A stretch of 64,000 bases of DNA, taken from positions 3,472,001-3,536,000 of the forward strand of contig NC_013922.1 in assembly GCF_000025625.1 (NCBI RefSeq). Direction: 5' to 3'. A program made the position numbers and the translations under genes. The stretch is from Natrialba magadii ATCC 43099 (lineage in GTDB: Archaea; Halobacteriota; Halobacteria; Halobacteriales; Natrialbaceae). Position 1 is the stretch's first letter, and the number at the start of each line of letters is the position of its first letter. Below the pieces are notes generated by a model. It saw nothing but the letters and a program-made list of their open reading frames with translations, was not told the DNA's origin and did not search any database. Positions 7,482 to 14,593 of the stretch are shown in pieces.

Positions 7482-8629
7482 TCGGCACCGACATCGGTGT
7501 CGGGATTGTCGGCCTCGGCGGGATGGGCCACCACCACGCACGAAACGTCACGGACCTCGGCGCGACGGTCGTCGCCGGTGCCGATCTGGTCCCTGACCAG
7601 CGCGAGCGCTTCGCCGCCGAATTCGGCGCAGAAACCTACGAAACCCACGAGGACCTCGTCGTCGACGACGCAGTCGACGCCGTCATCGTCACAACGCCGA
7701 ACCGCTTTCACGAACCAATCACGGTCGACGCACTCGAGGCAGGCTGTGACGTGCTCGTGGAAAAACCGCTCGCGCACACGCTCGACAGTGCAGAGCGGAT
7801 TGCCGAAGCCGAAGCCGAGGCGGACGGCTTCTGCATGGTCGGCTTCCACAACCGCCACGCGGCCTCGATGACGATGTTCGAGGAACACCACGCACGCGGG
7901 CGTTTCGGCGAGCTAACACACATCGAAGCCAACTACGTCCGCCGACGCGGCGTTCCCGGCCCCGGCTCGTGGTTCACCAACGAGGATCTCTCCGGCGGCG
8001 GCGCGCTGCTCGATATCGGCGTCCACGCGCTGGACCTTGCCCTCTACGCGCTCGACTTCCCCGAAATCACCGAAGTCTCGGGCATCGCGCGAACGACCTT
8101 CGGGGCACAAGAAGAGTACGCCGATCCCGAGGGCTTCGGCGACAACTGGGATGCAAGCGCAGAGACGTACGAGGTCGACGATTCCGTCAGTGCCTTCATC
8201 CGGTGTGCTGACGGCCAGACGATCTCGCTGGAAGCCGCCTGGGCGACCAACCGCGAGGAGAGTATGGACTTTCGCATCCGCGGCACCGAAGCCGGTGCCC
8301 AGTTCGACATCGGCGACACCAACATGCAACTCCTCGGTGCCAGTTCGGCCGGCGGCGACCACTACACCGACACCCAGTTCACCGGCGATTCGACTCTAAC
8401 CGGCTACAAAGAACAGGACGAACGCTTCCTCACCGCCGTCGCAACCGACTCCGAACCGTCGACGAACACAATCGGTGAGGCGCTCGTCGTCCAGCGCGTC
8501 ATCGACGCCATCTACCGCTCGAGCGAGAGCGGCCACGCGGAATCGGTCGACTCTGTCGCCAGTGTGCACTCGAGTACGAGCGAAACGGGTGAACTCGAAG
8601 CTGAAGCTGAGGCGGAAGCGGATCTCTGA
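7478..8629 (+). CDS. Gfo/Idh/MocA family NAD(P)-dependent oxidoreductase
   Basis: This 383-residue protein has an N-terminal Rossmann fold with IVGLGGMGHHHARN (residues 10-23), the family EKPLAHT motif near residue 94, and a C-terminal alpha/beta dimer domain with SGGGALLDIGVHALDLALY, where the Lys/His-rich active-site helix normally lies. The family oxidises sugars, inositols or their derivatives with NAD(P). The start is a GTG that overlaps an upstream small ORF. The last 25 residues are an acidic low-complexity tail (ELEAEAEAEAD). Divergence from a ThuA-like gene suggests sugar catabolism. The exact substrate cannot be read from the sequence. Confidence 0.87.
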   Translation: MIGTDIGVGIVGLGGMGHHHARNVTDLGATVVAGADLVPDQRERFAAEFGAETYETHEDLVVDDAVDAVIVTTPNRFHEPITVDALEAGCDVLVEKPLAHTLDSAERIAEAEAEADGFCMVGFHNRHAASMTMFEEHHARGRFGELTHIEANYVRRRGVPGPGSWFTNEDLSGGGALLDIGVHALDLALYALDFPEITEVSGIARTTFGAQEEYADPEGFGDNWDASAETYEVDDSVSAFIRCADGQTISLEAAWATNREESMDFRIRGTEAGAQFDIGDTNMQLLGASSAGGDHYTDTQFTGDSTLTGYKEQDERFLTAVATDSEPSTNTIGEALVVQRVIDAIYRSSESGHAESVDSVASVHSSTSETGELEAEAEAEADL

Positions 8630-8938
8630 GCGGCCGGTACTACTGTTGTCGCTGTCGCTGCTGTCGTTGCTGCTGCTGATACTGTCTTGATCTGTTGACC
8701 GTTTTCGCTCGGTGTGGGCTGTATATTGTGGGCTGCGTGCTGTGCGCTGCGGACCGCACGCTGCGTCCTGTGCCACGTCTTGTGGTTGTGGACAGCCGAC
8801 TGCGAGAAAGAGGAGTGCAGACTGTGGGCTACACAGCTAGTATCCCAAAAAGCGCTGCGTCCAATTGAGTCGAGCGCCCGACGGGCAGGCGGGTCGACCA
8901 GCGATTAGGCGGAGAGACGATCAGACGGCTTAGACGGC
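8630..8938. other. Intergenic low-complexity region
   Basis: No gene is supported between the oxidoreductase and the convergent proteasome gene. The stretch is G/T-rich and repetitive, with many tgctg and gtgctg words, and shows no acidic coding frame on either strand. Confidence 0.55.
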
Positions 8939-9670
8939 TTAGACGACTTCGTCGAAGTCGTGGTGGCCGTGGATGTCGACGCCCTCGTCGGTGATTTCAC
9001 AGAGGAAGACACCGTTACCGGAGCCGGTGTCACGCTCTGCAGCAGACTTGATTGCGCGGGCAGCGACCGTCGTCGCCTCGTCGTTCGAGAGGTCCTCTTC
9101 GAACTCCTGCTCGAGGAGACCGTAGGCGAGTTGCATCCCGGAGCCGGTGACGGTGTAATCGTCTTCCATGACGCCGCCGGCTGGGTCGATGCTGTAGACG
9201 TGGCTCCCTTCCTCGTCGACGCCGCCCAGAATCGGGTGGATCGCAAAGAACGGGCCGCCGCGGGCGAAGTTGCCGGCGAGGGTCGCGAGTGCGTCCATGC
9301 TGATCGGCTCGCCGCGACGGGCCTCGTAGAGGTTAACCTCGGCGCGGAGGCTGCCGATGAACGACTGGGCACCGCCGACGCTGCCAACCATCGTCAGCGC
9401 GCCCGTTGGGTGGATCTGTTCGACCTTCTGGACGTTCTTGTTCGAGACGAAGCGCCCGCCGAGGCTGGCGCGCATGTCCGTCGCGATGACGACGCCGTCC
9501 TCGGTCGTGATACCGATCGTCGTCGTCCCCGTCTTGTTCACGTTGTCGAGGTCTGCACGCGAGAACTCGTTCTTGGGCATCGAGCCGACTTCCGGCTCGT
9601 ATGGGTTCGGGTCGTCGGCCAGCTGGTTGACCGTCCGGGAGAAGTCCGAATTATGCTGTGGTGCTCGCAT
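8939..9670 (-). CDS. psmB: 20S proteasome beta subunit
   Basis: This 243-residue protein has a propeptide of 48 residues ending NKTG. The mature chain begins with catalytic Thr49 (TTTIGITTEDGVVIATDMRAS), and the conserved Asp (ATDMRAS) and Lys (SNKNVQKVEQI) follow. GSVGGAQSF and SGNGVFLCEITDEG are further proteasome signatures. With the alpha subunits it forms the cytosolic 20S core that degrades unfolded and tagged proteins. The Cdc48-type ATPase at 53-55 kb is a possible unfoldase partner. The ATG at 9670 is supported by a TATA-like element about 28 bp upstream. Confidence 0.95.
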   Translation of the reverse strand: MRAPQHNSDFSRTVNQLADDPNPYEPEVGSMPKNEFSRADLDNVNKTGTTTIGITTEDGVVIATDMRASLGGRFVSNKNVQKVEQIHPTGALTMVGSVGGAQSFIGSLRAEVNLYEARRGEPISMDALATLAGNFARGGPFFAIHPILGGVDEEGSHVYSIDPAGGVMEDDYTVTGSGMQLAYGLLEQEFEEDLSNDEATTVAARAIKSAAERDTGSGNGVFLCEITDEGVDIHGHHDFDEVV

Positions 9671-9692
9671 TGACCGAACGTTACGACCGGCA

Positions 9693-9703
9693 CGATATAA
9701 AAC
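9693..9703 (-). promoter_or_regulatory. TATA box of psmB
   Basis: On the minus strand this reads GTTTTATATCG, centred about 28 bp before the psmB ATG, as expected for a leaderless transcript. It is one of the clearest core promoters in the window. Confidence 0.6.
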
Positions 9704-9876
9704 ACCGGCGGTCATCGTCCTTGTTTCCGGTTTGTCCGCCGCCCTGTTTGTCCCTGTTCGCTGTCGAGTGCGAACGGCGAGACCCAACAGAACGCGTCGG
9801 ACAGCGCCCAGACCAGCGACACCGCTCAGGATGGCGTTGAATGCAGCCGCAAAACGAGCGTCGTGTTAGTGCCTGA

Positions 9877-10047
9877 TCAGTGCTGTGCGCCCTCGTAGGC
9901 GTTCTCGACGGTGTCGATGAGGCGGTGGACCGGGAGCGTAACCCCGGCCTGGCGGGCGGCGATGGCGAGTGGCATGGCGACGATGCCAACCATGATGCAC
10001 AGTTGATACAGCGCGAACAGCGTTGCGTGGTACACGCGGGAGATCAT
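9877..10047 (-). CDS. Small (56 aa) membrane-associated haloarchaeal protein
   Basis: The minus-strand ATG opens a 56-codon frame that begins MISRVYHATLFALYQLCIMV and continues through GIVAMPLAIAARQAG to a polar tail VHRLIDTVENAYEGAQH. It has one hydrophobic segment (about 8-31) preceded by an amphipathic start. The frame has normal haloarchaeal codon use, and a strong TATA box lies at leaderless distance (10073-10088). It is upstream of psmB but 206 bp away with its own promoter. The function is unknown. Confidence 0.7.
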   Translation of the reverse strand: MISRVYHATLFALYQLCIMVGIVAMPLAIAARQAGVTLPVHRLIDTVENAYEGAQH

Positions 10048-10420
10048 CAGCGTTCAGGCGTGGCTCAGACGAGGGTTATATATAAAAGTTCGTTATTTCT
10101 AATATTCATAATGATTGTGCCTGTTGGATCAGGTCGGCGCAGTCATGCGATTCAAGGGTGGTTGTGCTCGGGGAAACTCAAGGTGTACTCGAGTCGAAAT
10201 CTGACTAAGTGGGTGGCAATCGATACGCTGAATTCGCATAACTTATAGAATTCATTTCGTTCCCGTGCGCGCTCGTCGACGCGTCTGTAGTCTGTACTCT
10301 GTAGTCTATACCATGTTCAGCAGTCGCATGCGAGTGTGCGTGATGGGGTGCACCGATATTTCCGCGATGGCGGCGCGGACGAACCGCAAGACAAGAAACC
10401 CCCCGGACCGACCACGACAT
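10048..10420. other. Divergent intergenic region with 14-bp tandem repeat
   Basis: No protein gene is supported here. The region is AT-rich near 10080-10110 and holds a TATA-like cttatagaatt at about 10240. Two tandem copies of TCTGTAGTCTRTAC lie at 10284-10297 and 10298-10311, upstream of the UPF0212 gene. Confidence 0.5.
10073..10088 (-). promoter_or_regulatory. TATA box of the 56-aa protein gene
   Basis: The minus strand reads CTTTTATATATAACCC, centred about 33 bp before the ATG at 10047. This strong element makes the short gene credible. Confidence 0.6.
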
Positions 10421-10774
10421 ATGGGCAACTATCTCGTCGCGATGGAAGCAGCGTGGCTCGTTCGTGACGTCGATTCGATAGACGACGCGATCGGTGTCGC
10501 AGTAAGCGAAGCCGGAAAGCGACTCAACAGCGAGAATATGGACTACGTCGAGGTCGAAGTCGGCGCGACGGGCTGTCCGGCCTGCGGTGAGCCGTTCGAC
10601 TCCGCGTTCGTCGCGGCCCAGACTGCACTCGTCGGCCTGGGACTCGAGATGGAAGTGTTCAACGCCGACAGCGAGGAACACGCCTCTCGCATTGCAAAGA
10701 GCGAAGTCGGCGGCGCACTGCGTGACGTGCCGCTGTCGGTCGTCGAGATTATGGAAACGCCAGCGGACGAGTAA
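10421..10774 (+). CDS. UPF0212 (DUF555) family protein
   Basis: This 117-residue protein begins MGNYLVAMEAAWLVRDVDSIDDAIGVAVSEAGKRLN and contains GATGCPACGEPFDSAF, the zinc-knuckle-like CPAC motif that marks UPF0212. The family is archaeal and of unknown function. The ATG at 10421 fits the usual family start; longer in-frame extensions are Arg- and Cys-rich and do not look real. It is a single gene, followed 146 bp later by an HTH-CBS regulator with its own promoter. Confidence 0.88.
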   Translation: MGNYLVAMEAAWLVRDVDSIDDAIGVAVSEAGKRLNSENMDYVEVEVGATGCPACGEPFDSAFVAAQTALVGLGLEMEVFNADSEEHASRIAKSEVGGALRDVPLSVVEIMETPADE

Positions 10775-10892
10775 CGGACGACCGCGACCACAGCGGTCGT
10801 CTTATCCCCGAGATCGTAGTGCGAAAGAGCGGGTGCCAGCAGGTATCGCTCGCCACTTCTCGACCACGAAGATTCACTCCCACCCAAAGCTC

Positions 10893-10902
10893 TTTCTATA
10901 AC
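10893..10902 (+). promoter_or_regulatory. TATA-like element of the HTH-CBS gene
   Basis: The run tttctataac is centred about 24 bp before the ATG at 10921, which supports a leaderless start at MELPTPADLRQRR over an upstream in-frame ATG. Confidence 0.5.
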
Positions 10903-10920
10903 CCCTGGTTATTGGCTGCT

Positions 10921-11460
10921 ATGGAGCTGCCAACCCCTGCGGACCTGCGCCAGCGACGGACCGACCTCGGGTTGACTCAGAGCGAACTCGCCGAGACGGC
11001 AGACGTCTCCCAGCCGCTGATCGCCCGCATCGAGGGCGGCGACGTCGATCCGCGCCTCTCGACGCTGCGTCGAATCGTCAACGCACTCGAGAAGGCCGAG
11101 AGCGACGTGGTTCGCGCGGAGGATCTGATGAACGAGGCCGTGGTGAACGTAACGCCGGACGATCCGGTGAAGGAAGCGGCGCGAAAGATGGAAGAGGAGG
11201 CCTACTCACAACTCGCCGTGATTCAGGACGGCATTCCGGTTGGCTCGATCAGTCAGAGCGATCTGGTCCACCTCGATTCCGCCGCCCGCGACGAACCGAT
11301 CGCGGACCACATGAGCGAGAGTTTCCCGACGGTGTCGAAAGACGCGACCCTAGACGAGATCAGCAACCTGCTGGAGCACTACAAGGCCGTGATGATCACG
11401 GAAGCGGGAGAAACGGTTGGGATCATTACCGAGGCAGACGTCGCGTCGCGGTTCTCCTGA
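10921..11460 (+). CDS. XRE-type HTH regulator with paired CBS domains
   Basis: This 179-residue protein has a Cro/C1-type helix-turn-helix at about residues 5-58 (LRQRRTDLGLTQSELAETADVSQPLIARIEGG). Two CBS repeats follow, at about 62-118 (AEDLMNEAVVNVTPDDPVKEAARKM) and 122-179 (ADHMSESFPTVSKDATLDEIS, then VGIITEADVASRF). CBS pairs bind adenine nucleotides, so this is plausibly an energy- or AMP-sensing DNA-binding regulator in the cytoplasm. Targets are unknown. Similar HTH-CBS proteins are widespread in archaea. Confidence 0.9.
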   Translation: MELPTPADLRQRRTDLGLTQSELAETADVSQPLIARIEGGDVDPRLSTLRRIVNALEKAESDVVRAEDLMNEAVVNVTPDDPVKEAARKMEEEAYSQLAVIQDGIPVGSISQSDLVHLDSAARDEPIADHMSESFPTVSKDATLDEISNLLEHYKAVMITEAGETVGIITEADVASRFS

Positions 11461-11586
11461 GCACCGGAGATGCTGCGCTCCCGCGAGCGAGGGCGGGAGC
11501 GTGAGCGGGAGCGTGAGCGTGAGCACTTGAACGGGTGGGTGATTCGGCGCTTAGTCGCTGTGGCAGGGCAGCCGGCCGGCTACCGT

Positions 11587-12000
11587 CTACTCGAGTGCAG
11601 GTCGCGGTGCGTTTTCGTAGCGGATCATTTTCTCCGGTTTGTCGGAGATGGTCTCGTACAGTTGCTGGAGGGTTTCCTCTGCGGCAAGGACGTTGTGTTC
11701 GTCGAGGAACTGCCGGCCGTCGTCGGTGAGCGCGTAGAATTTCCAGGGATAGCCCTGCTGGCGCTCGTCTTCGGGGAGGGAGACCTCGCGAACGACGCCG
11801 ACGTCGATCAGTTTCTGGACGTGTTTGTAGACGGTTGCGTCGCTCACGCTGGGGTTCAACTGCTCGAGTTCGTACATCGAAGGCAGTTGTTCTGGGTGTT
11901 GAACGATATTCGTGAGCAGTGCGAACCGGGTCTGTTGGGTGACGAAGTGGAGGAGTTCGCGCGCGTTCGACCCCTCGGTGGTCCCAAGCCGGGTACTCAT
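11587..12000 (-). CDS. Winged-helix (PadR/ArsR-like) transcriptional regulator
   Basis: This 137-residue protein has a winged helix at about 20-95: ARELLHFVTQQTRFALLTNIVQHP, then PSMYELEQLNPSVSDATVYKHVQKLIDVG, whose SDATVYKHVQ is the recognition helix, and a wing with GYPWKFYALTDDG. A C-terminal helix (ETLQQLYETI) probably dimerises. The start MSTRLGTTEG was chosen because the longer form adds non-conserved residues. Its upstream region carries several 15-bp direct repeats that could be operators for autoregulation and for the divergent gene at 12226. Confidence 0.82.
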   Translation of the reverse strand: MSTRLGTTEGSNARELLHFVTQQTRFALLTNIVQHPEQLPSMYELEQLNPSVSDATVYKHVQKLIDVGVVREVSLPEDERQQGYPWKFYALTDDGRQFLDEHNVLAAEETLQQLYETISDKPEKMIRYENAPRPALE

Positions 12001-12021
12001 ACAGCGGCCTACGGACTGTAT

Positions 12022-12081
12022 CACCAAGTAGTTTACCCTGGAGTGAACTACTCTGGAGTGACTTACCGTAGAGTAAACAAC
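12022..12081. repeat. 15-bp tandem repeats in divergent promoter region
   Basis: Three clear units, CCTGGAGTGAACTAC (12037-12051), TCTGGAGTGACTTAC (12052-12066) and CGTAGAGTAAACAAC (12067-12081), follow a degenerate unit ending AGTAGTTTAC. They start 22 bp before the regulator ATG at 12000, reading in its own direction, and look like an operator array. Confidence 0.65.
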
Positions 12082-12196
12082 TCTCGAAGAGTCGCTGCAA
12101 AAGAATCGGAAATAGGTTTTCTGCCAATATGCGCTGTTTCAGGGCCTGTACCCAGTATCGGAAGAATCGGAAGAATCGGAAACGACCCGGAAACGA

Positions 12197-12205
12197 CTAT
12201 AATGG
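12197..12205 (+). promoter_or_regulatory. TATA-like element for the gene at 12226
   Basis: The run ctataatgg is centred 25 bp before the ATG at 12226. That makes the in-frame ATG at 12202 part of the promoter and favours the later start. Just upstream are direct repeats of ggaagaatc. Confidence 0.5.
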
Positions 12206-12225
12206 CGTGCCGATACGCATTGGAT

Positions 12226-12780
12226 ATGACCAACACCGAGCCACCCGTCCCCGAGTCGGTCCTGACGAGCGCTCGCGAGCGCTTAGAGCAGGAAGAACTC
12301 ACCCTCGCCGACAACGAGGCCATCCTCCACTCACTGAGCGAACTCACGCCAGTCTACGAGAACGAACGCTCCTACTTCGTCCTCGGGAGCTACGACCGCG
12401 AGCCGATCCGCCGGCTCAACCTCGTCGTCGACCGGCTCAACCGTCGCCCCGACGCCTACGCCTTCCGCATGGTCGACGTCCGCGGCGAGTGGGAAAACGG
12501 CATCCAAAAGTTTTGTCTCATTGCGGACCTCGTCACCCACGTCGTCGGCATCGCCGAGAAGGAGCCAAGTGACTTCCTCGTCGAACAGGGCCTCCTCGCG
12601 GGCACCACCGAGTTCTTCGAGAAGAGCTACGTCCTGAAACGCGAGTACCCAGACACCGAGGAGGACCATCCCTTCGGCTGGATGCAAGATGGCGTCTTCG
12701 AGCTACTCGAGTCCGAGGGCCGACTCCACCGGTGGGAGACAGAGGCGGACCTCACCGAAGCGGCAGAAAAGCTTCCCTGA
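12226..12780 (+). CDS. Conserved haloarchaeal protein of unknown function
   Basis: This 184-residue acidic protein starts MTNTEPPVPESVLTSARERLEQEEL. A region near 40-60 reads LTPVYENERSYFVLGSYDREPIRRLNLVVDRLNRR, followed by FRMVDVRGEWENGIQKFCLIADLVTHVVGIAEKE. This looks like a small alpha/beta fold of the kind found in haloarchaeal nuclease-like or effector-like hypotheticals, but no catalytic set can be named. It is divergent from the winged-helix regulator at 11587-12000, which may control it through the repeat array between them. Confidence 0.7.
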   Translation: MTNTEPPVPESVLTSARERLEQEELTLADNEAILHSLSELTPVYENERSYFVLGSYDREPIRRLNLVVDRLNRRPDAYAFRMVDVRGEWENGIQKFCLIADLVTHVVGIAEKEPSDFLVEQGLLAGTTEFFEKSYVLKREYPDTEEDHPFGWMQDGVFELLESEGRLHRWETEADLTEAAEKLP

Positions 12781-12816
12781 GCGCTGCTTTAGTGTGTAGC
12801 TATCTTTTCCGGAAGA

Positions 12817-13797
12817 TCAGGTGTGACCCGACACCGAAACCGGTTCGTAGGGTTCTTCCAGGTACGCCATATCCGACGCTGACAGCGAGATGTCGAGCGC
12901 CTCGACGGCCTGTTCCAGGTGCTCGACGCTCGTCGTCCCGATAATCGGTGCGTCGACCCAGTCTTTGTGCAGGAGCCAGGCGAGGGAGATCTGAGCCATC
13001 GTGACACCCTTCTCGGCCGCGAGTTCGGCGACACGTTCGTTGATCTCTCTGCCGCCACCCTCGCGGTAGGGGTGATTGTACATGTGCTCCTCTGCTTCCC
13101 CGCGGGTCGTCGCGTCGATGTCCTCGTGCGGGCGCGTGAGATATCCTCGGGCGAGCGGAGACCAGGGGAGGACACCGATATCTTCTTTCGCACAGAGCGG
13201 CAGCATCTCGCGTTCCTCCTCGCGGTAGACGAGGTTGTAGTGGTTCTGCATCGTGACGAACTGATTGAGAGCCAGTTGGTCGCTCGTGTGTAACGCATCG
13301 GCGAACTGGTGAGCCCACATCGAGGAAGCCCCCACGTACCGCACGTGACCCCGGCGGACGGCGTCGTCGAGTGCCCGCATGGTCGTCTCGATTGGCGTCT
13401 CGTCGTCCCAGCGGTGGATCTGGTAGAGATCAATCGTATCTACGCCCAGGCGCTCGCGGCTGGCCGCGAGTTCCTGCTCAATCGTTTTTCGGGAGAGTCC
13501 CCCCGAGTTGGGGTCGTCGTCGCGCATCGGATGGTAGACTTTGGTCGCGACGACGGCCTCCTGCTGGTAGTCGAACTCCGCAAGGGCATCGCCGAGGATG
13601 CGCTCGGACTCCCCTCGCGAGTACATGTTCGCGGTATCAAAGAAGTTGATCCCGAGGTCGATTGCGCGTTCGATGATTTCCTTGCTCTCCTCGTCTTCGA
13701 GTACCCACTCCCGCCAGTCCGAGGAGCCGAAGCTCATGCAGCCGAGACAGAGGCGACTCACTTCCATACCAGTGGTGCCGAGTGTCGTGTACTCCAT
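12817..13797 (-). CDS. Aldo/keto reductase
   Basis: This 326-residue protein begins MEYTTLGTTGMEVSRLCLGCM. The AKR catalytic tetrad is visible: Asp and Tyr in FFDTANMYSRGESE, Lys in AVVATKVYHP and His in LYQIHRWDD. ALNQFVTMQNHYNLVYREEE and GVLPWSPLARGYLT are further family blocks. It reduces carbonyls with NADPH in the cytosol; the sequence best resembles the YajO/YghZ-like class, but the substrate is not evident. The first usable ATG is 13797, since the longer frame is read through the promoter. Confidence 0.9.
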   Translation of the reverse strand: MEYTTLGTTGMEVSRLCLGCMSFGSSDWREWVLEDEESKEIIERAIDLGINFFDTANMYSRGESERILGDALAEFDYQQEAVVATKVYHPMRDDDPNSGGLSRKTIEQELAASRERLGVDTIDLYQIHRWDDETPIETTMRALDDAVRRGHVRYVGASSMWAHQFADALHTSDQLALNQFVTMQNHYNLVYREEEREMLPLCAKEDIGVLPWSPLARGYLTRPHEDIDATTRGEAEEHMYNHPYREGGGREINERVAELAAEKGVTMAQISLAWLLHKDWVDAPIIGTTSVEHLEQAVEALDISLSASDMAYLEEPYEPVSVSGHT

Positions 13798-13911
13798 ACG
13801 CGTGCCTCGACGAGAAGGGTGAAAACAGTACTGTCCGTCGACTACCGGTTTCGGAGAGTCTGTCTGGCTCCACCAGATTTTAGTGTCGAATGAGCATACA
13901 GTCACGTGCAT

Positions 13912-14004
13912 ATGACGGACGAACACACTGACCGAGAGACCCAGCGCACCGACGAGGACAGTGGTATCGTCTCGCGCATCAAGAACGTGTTCGACCGCGA
14001 CTAG
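13912..14004 (+). CDS. Tiny acidic protein (30 aa), likely leaderless
   Basis: The ATG opens MTDEHTDRETQRTDEDSG followed by an amphipathic basic end IVSRIKNVFDRD. Composition fits a haloarchaeal protein, and a TATA-like gattttagtg at 13876-13885 lies about 32 bp upstream. It occupies the gap between two minus-strand genes. No function is known. It is short enough to be chance, hence moderate confidence. Confidence 0.45.
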   Translation: MTDEHTDRETQRTDEDSGIVSRIKNVFDRD

Positions 14005-14095
14005 CGGCACAAACGCGGACACGACAGCACAGTCGATCGGCCGTTCTTCCGTCATCCCCGCTTTCTTGGGCCGCACCAAACCCTGACAGCCTCAG

Positions 14096-14593
14096 CTACA
14101 CGATTCCGCGTACCAGCGAGCCGAACACTGGCAACCCAATCGCCGCCCCCACGATGAGGTAGACGACCGGGGCCATCTCGAGTACCTGCGCTGTCGCCCC
14201 GCCCAGGCTGATCACGAACAGACCGAGAACGACGAGGCCGAACCCAGCTGCGGTGACGAGCGCTCGCCAGAAGGTCGTCGAGACGAGTCCAACGAGCGCA
14301 CCGCCGAGGACGAGACCGATCCAGTGGAACCACGCGAACACGACGCCGAGTCCACCGGCGAGGACGAGCGCGACGGCGCGACGGCGCGGCGTCGTTCGAA
14401 TGGACTCGAGTTCCTGTTCCACGCTGGCGGGGATGCCGTCGCCGCCGAGTGTGCTGGTCGTTCTTCGTTCCAGTGTGGGGTCTGATTGCGATTTCGAGTC
14501 GGGTTCGGATTCCGGATCCGACTCCGGTTCCGATTTGTGGTTCAGGTCCCCGTCCTCTCTCCCGCTGTCGTCACGATCAGGTTGTGACGTCAT
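14096..14593 (-). CDS. Membrane protein coupled to penicillin-acylase-family gene
   Basis: This 165-residue protein has a long acidic, disordered N-terminus with SEPESDPESEPDSKSQSD, then three or four hydrophobic helices (AVALVLAGGLGVVFAWFHWI, LGGALVGLVSTTF, LVTAAGFGLVVLGLFVISLG, VVYLIVGAAIGLPVF). Its ATG overlaps the stop of the upstream penicillin-acylase-family gene by four bases (ATGA), so the two are cotranslated. A role in anchoring, export or tolerance of the hydrolase's product is only inferred from this coupling. Confidence 0.75.
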   Translation of the reverse strand: MTSQPDRDDSGREDGDLNHKSEPESDPESEPDSKSQSDPTLERRTTSTLGGDGIPASVEQELESIRTTPRRRAVALVLAGGLGVVFAWFHWIGLVLGGALVGLVSTTFWRALVTAAGFGLVVLGLFVISLGGATAQVLEMAPVVYLIVGAAIGLPVFGSLVRGIV

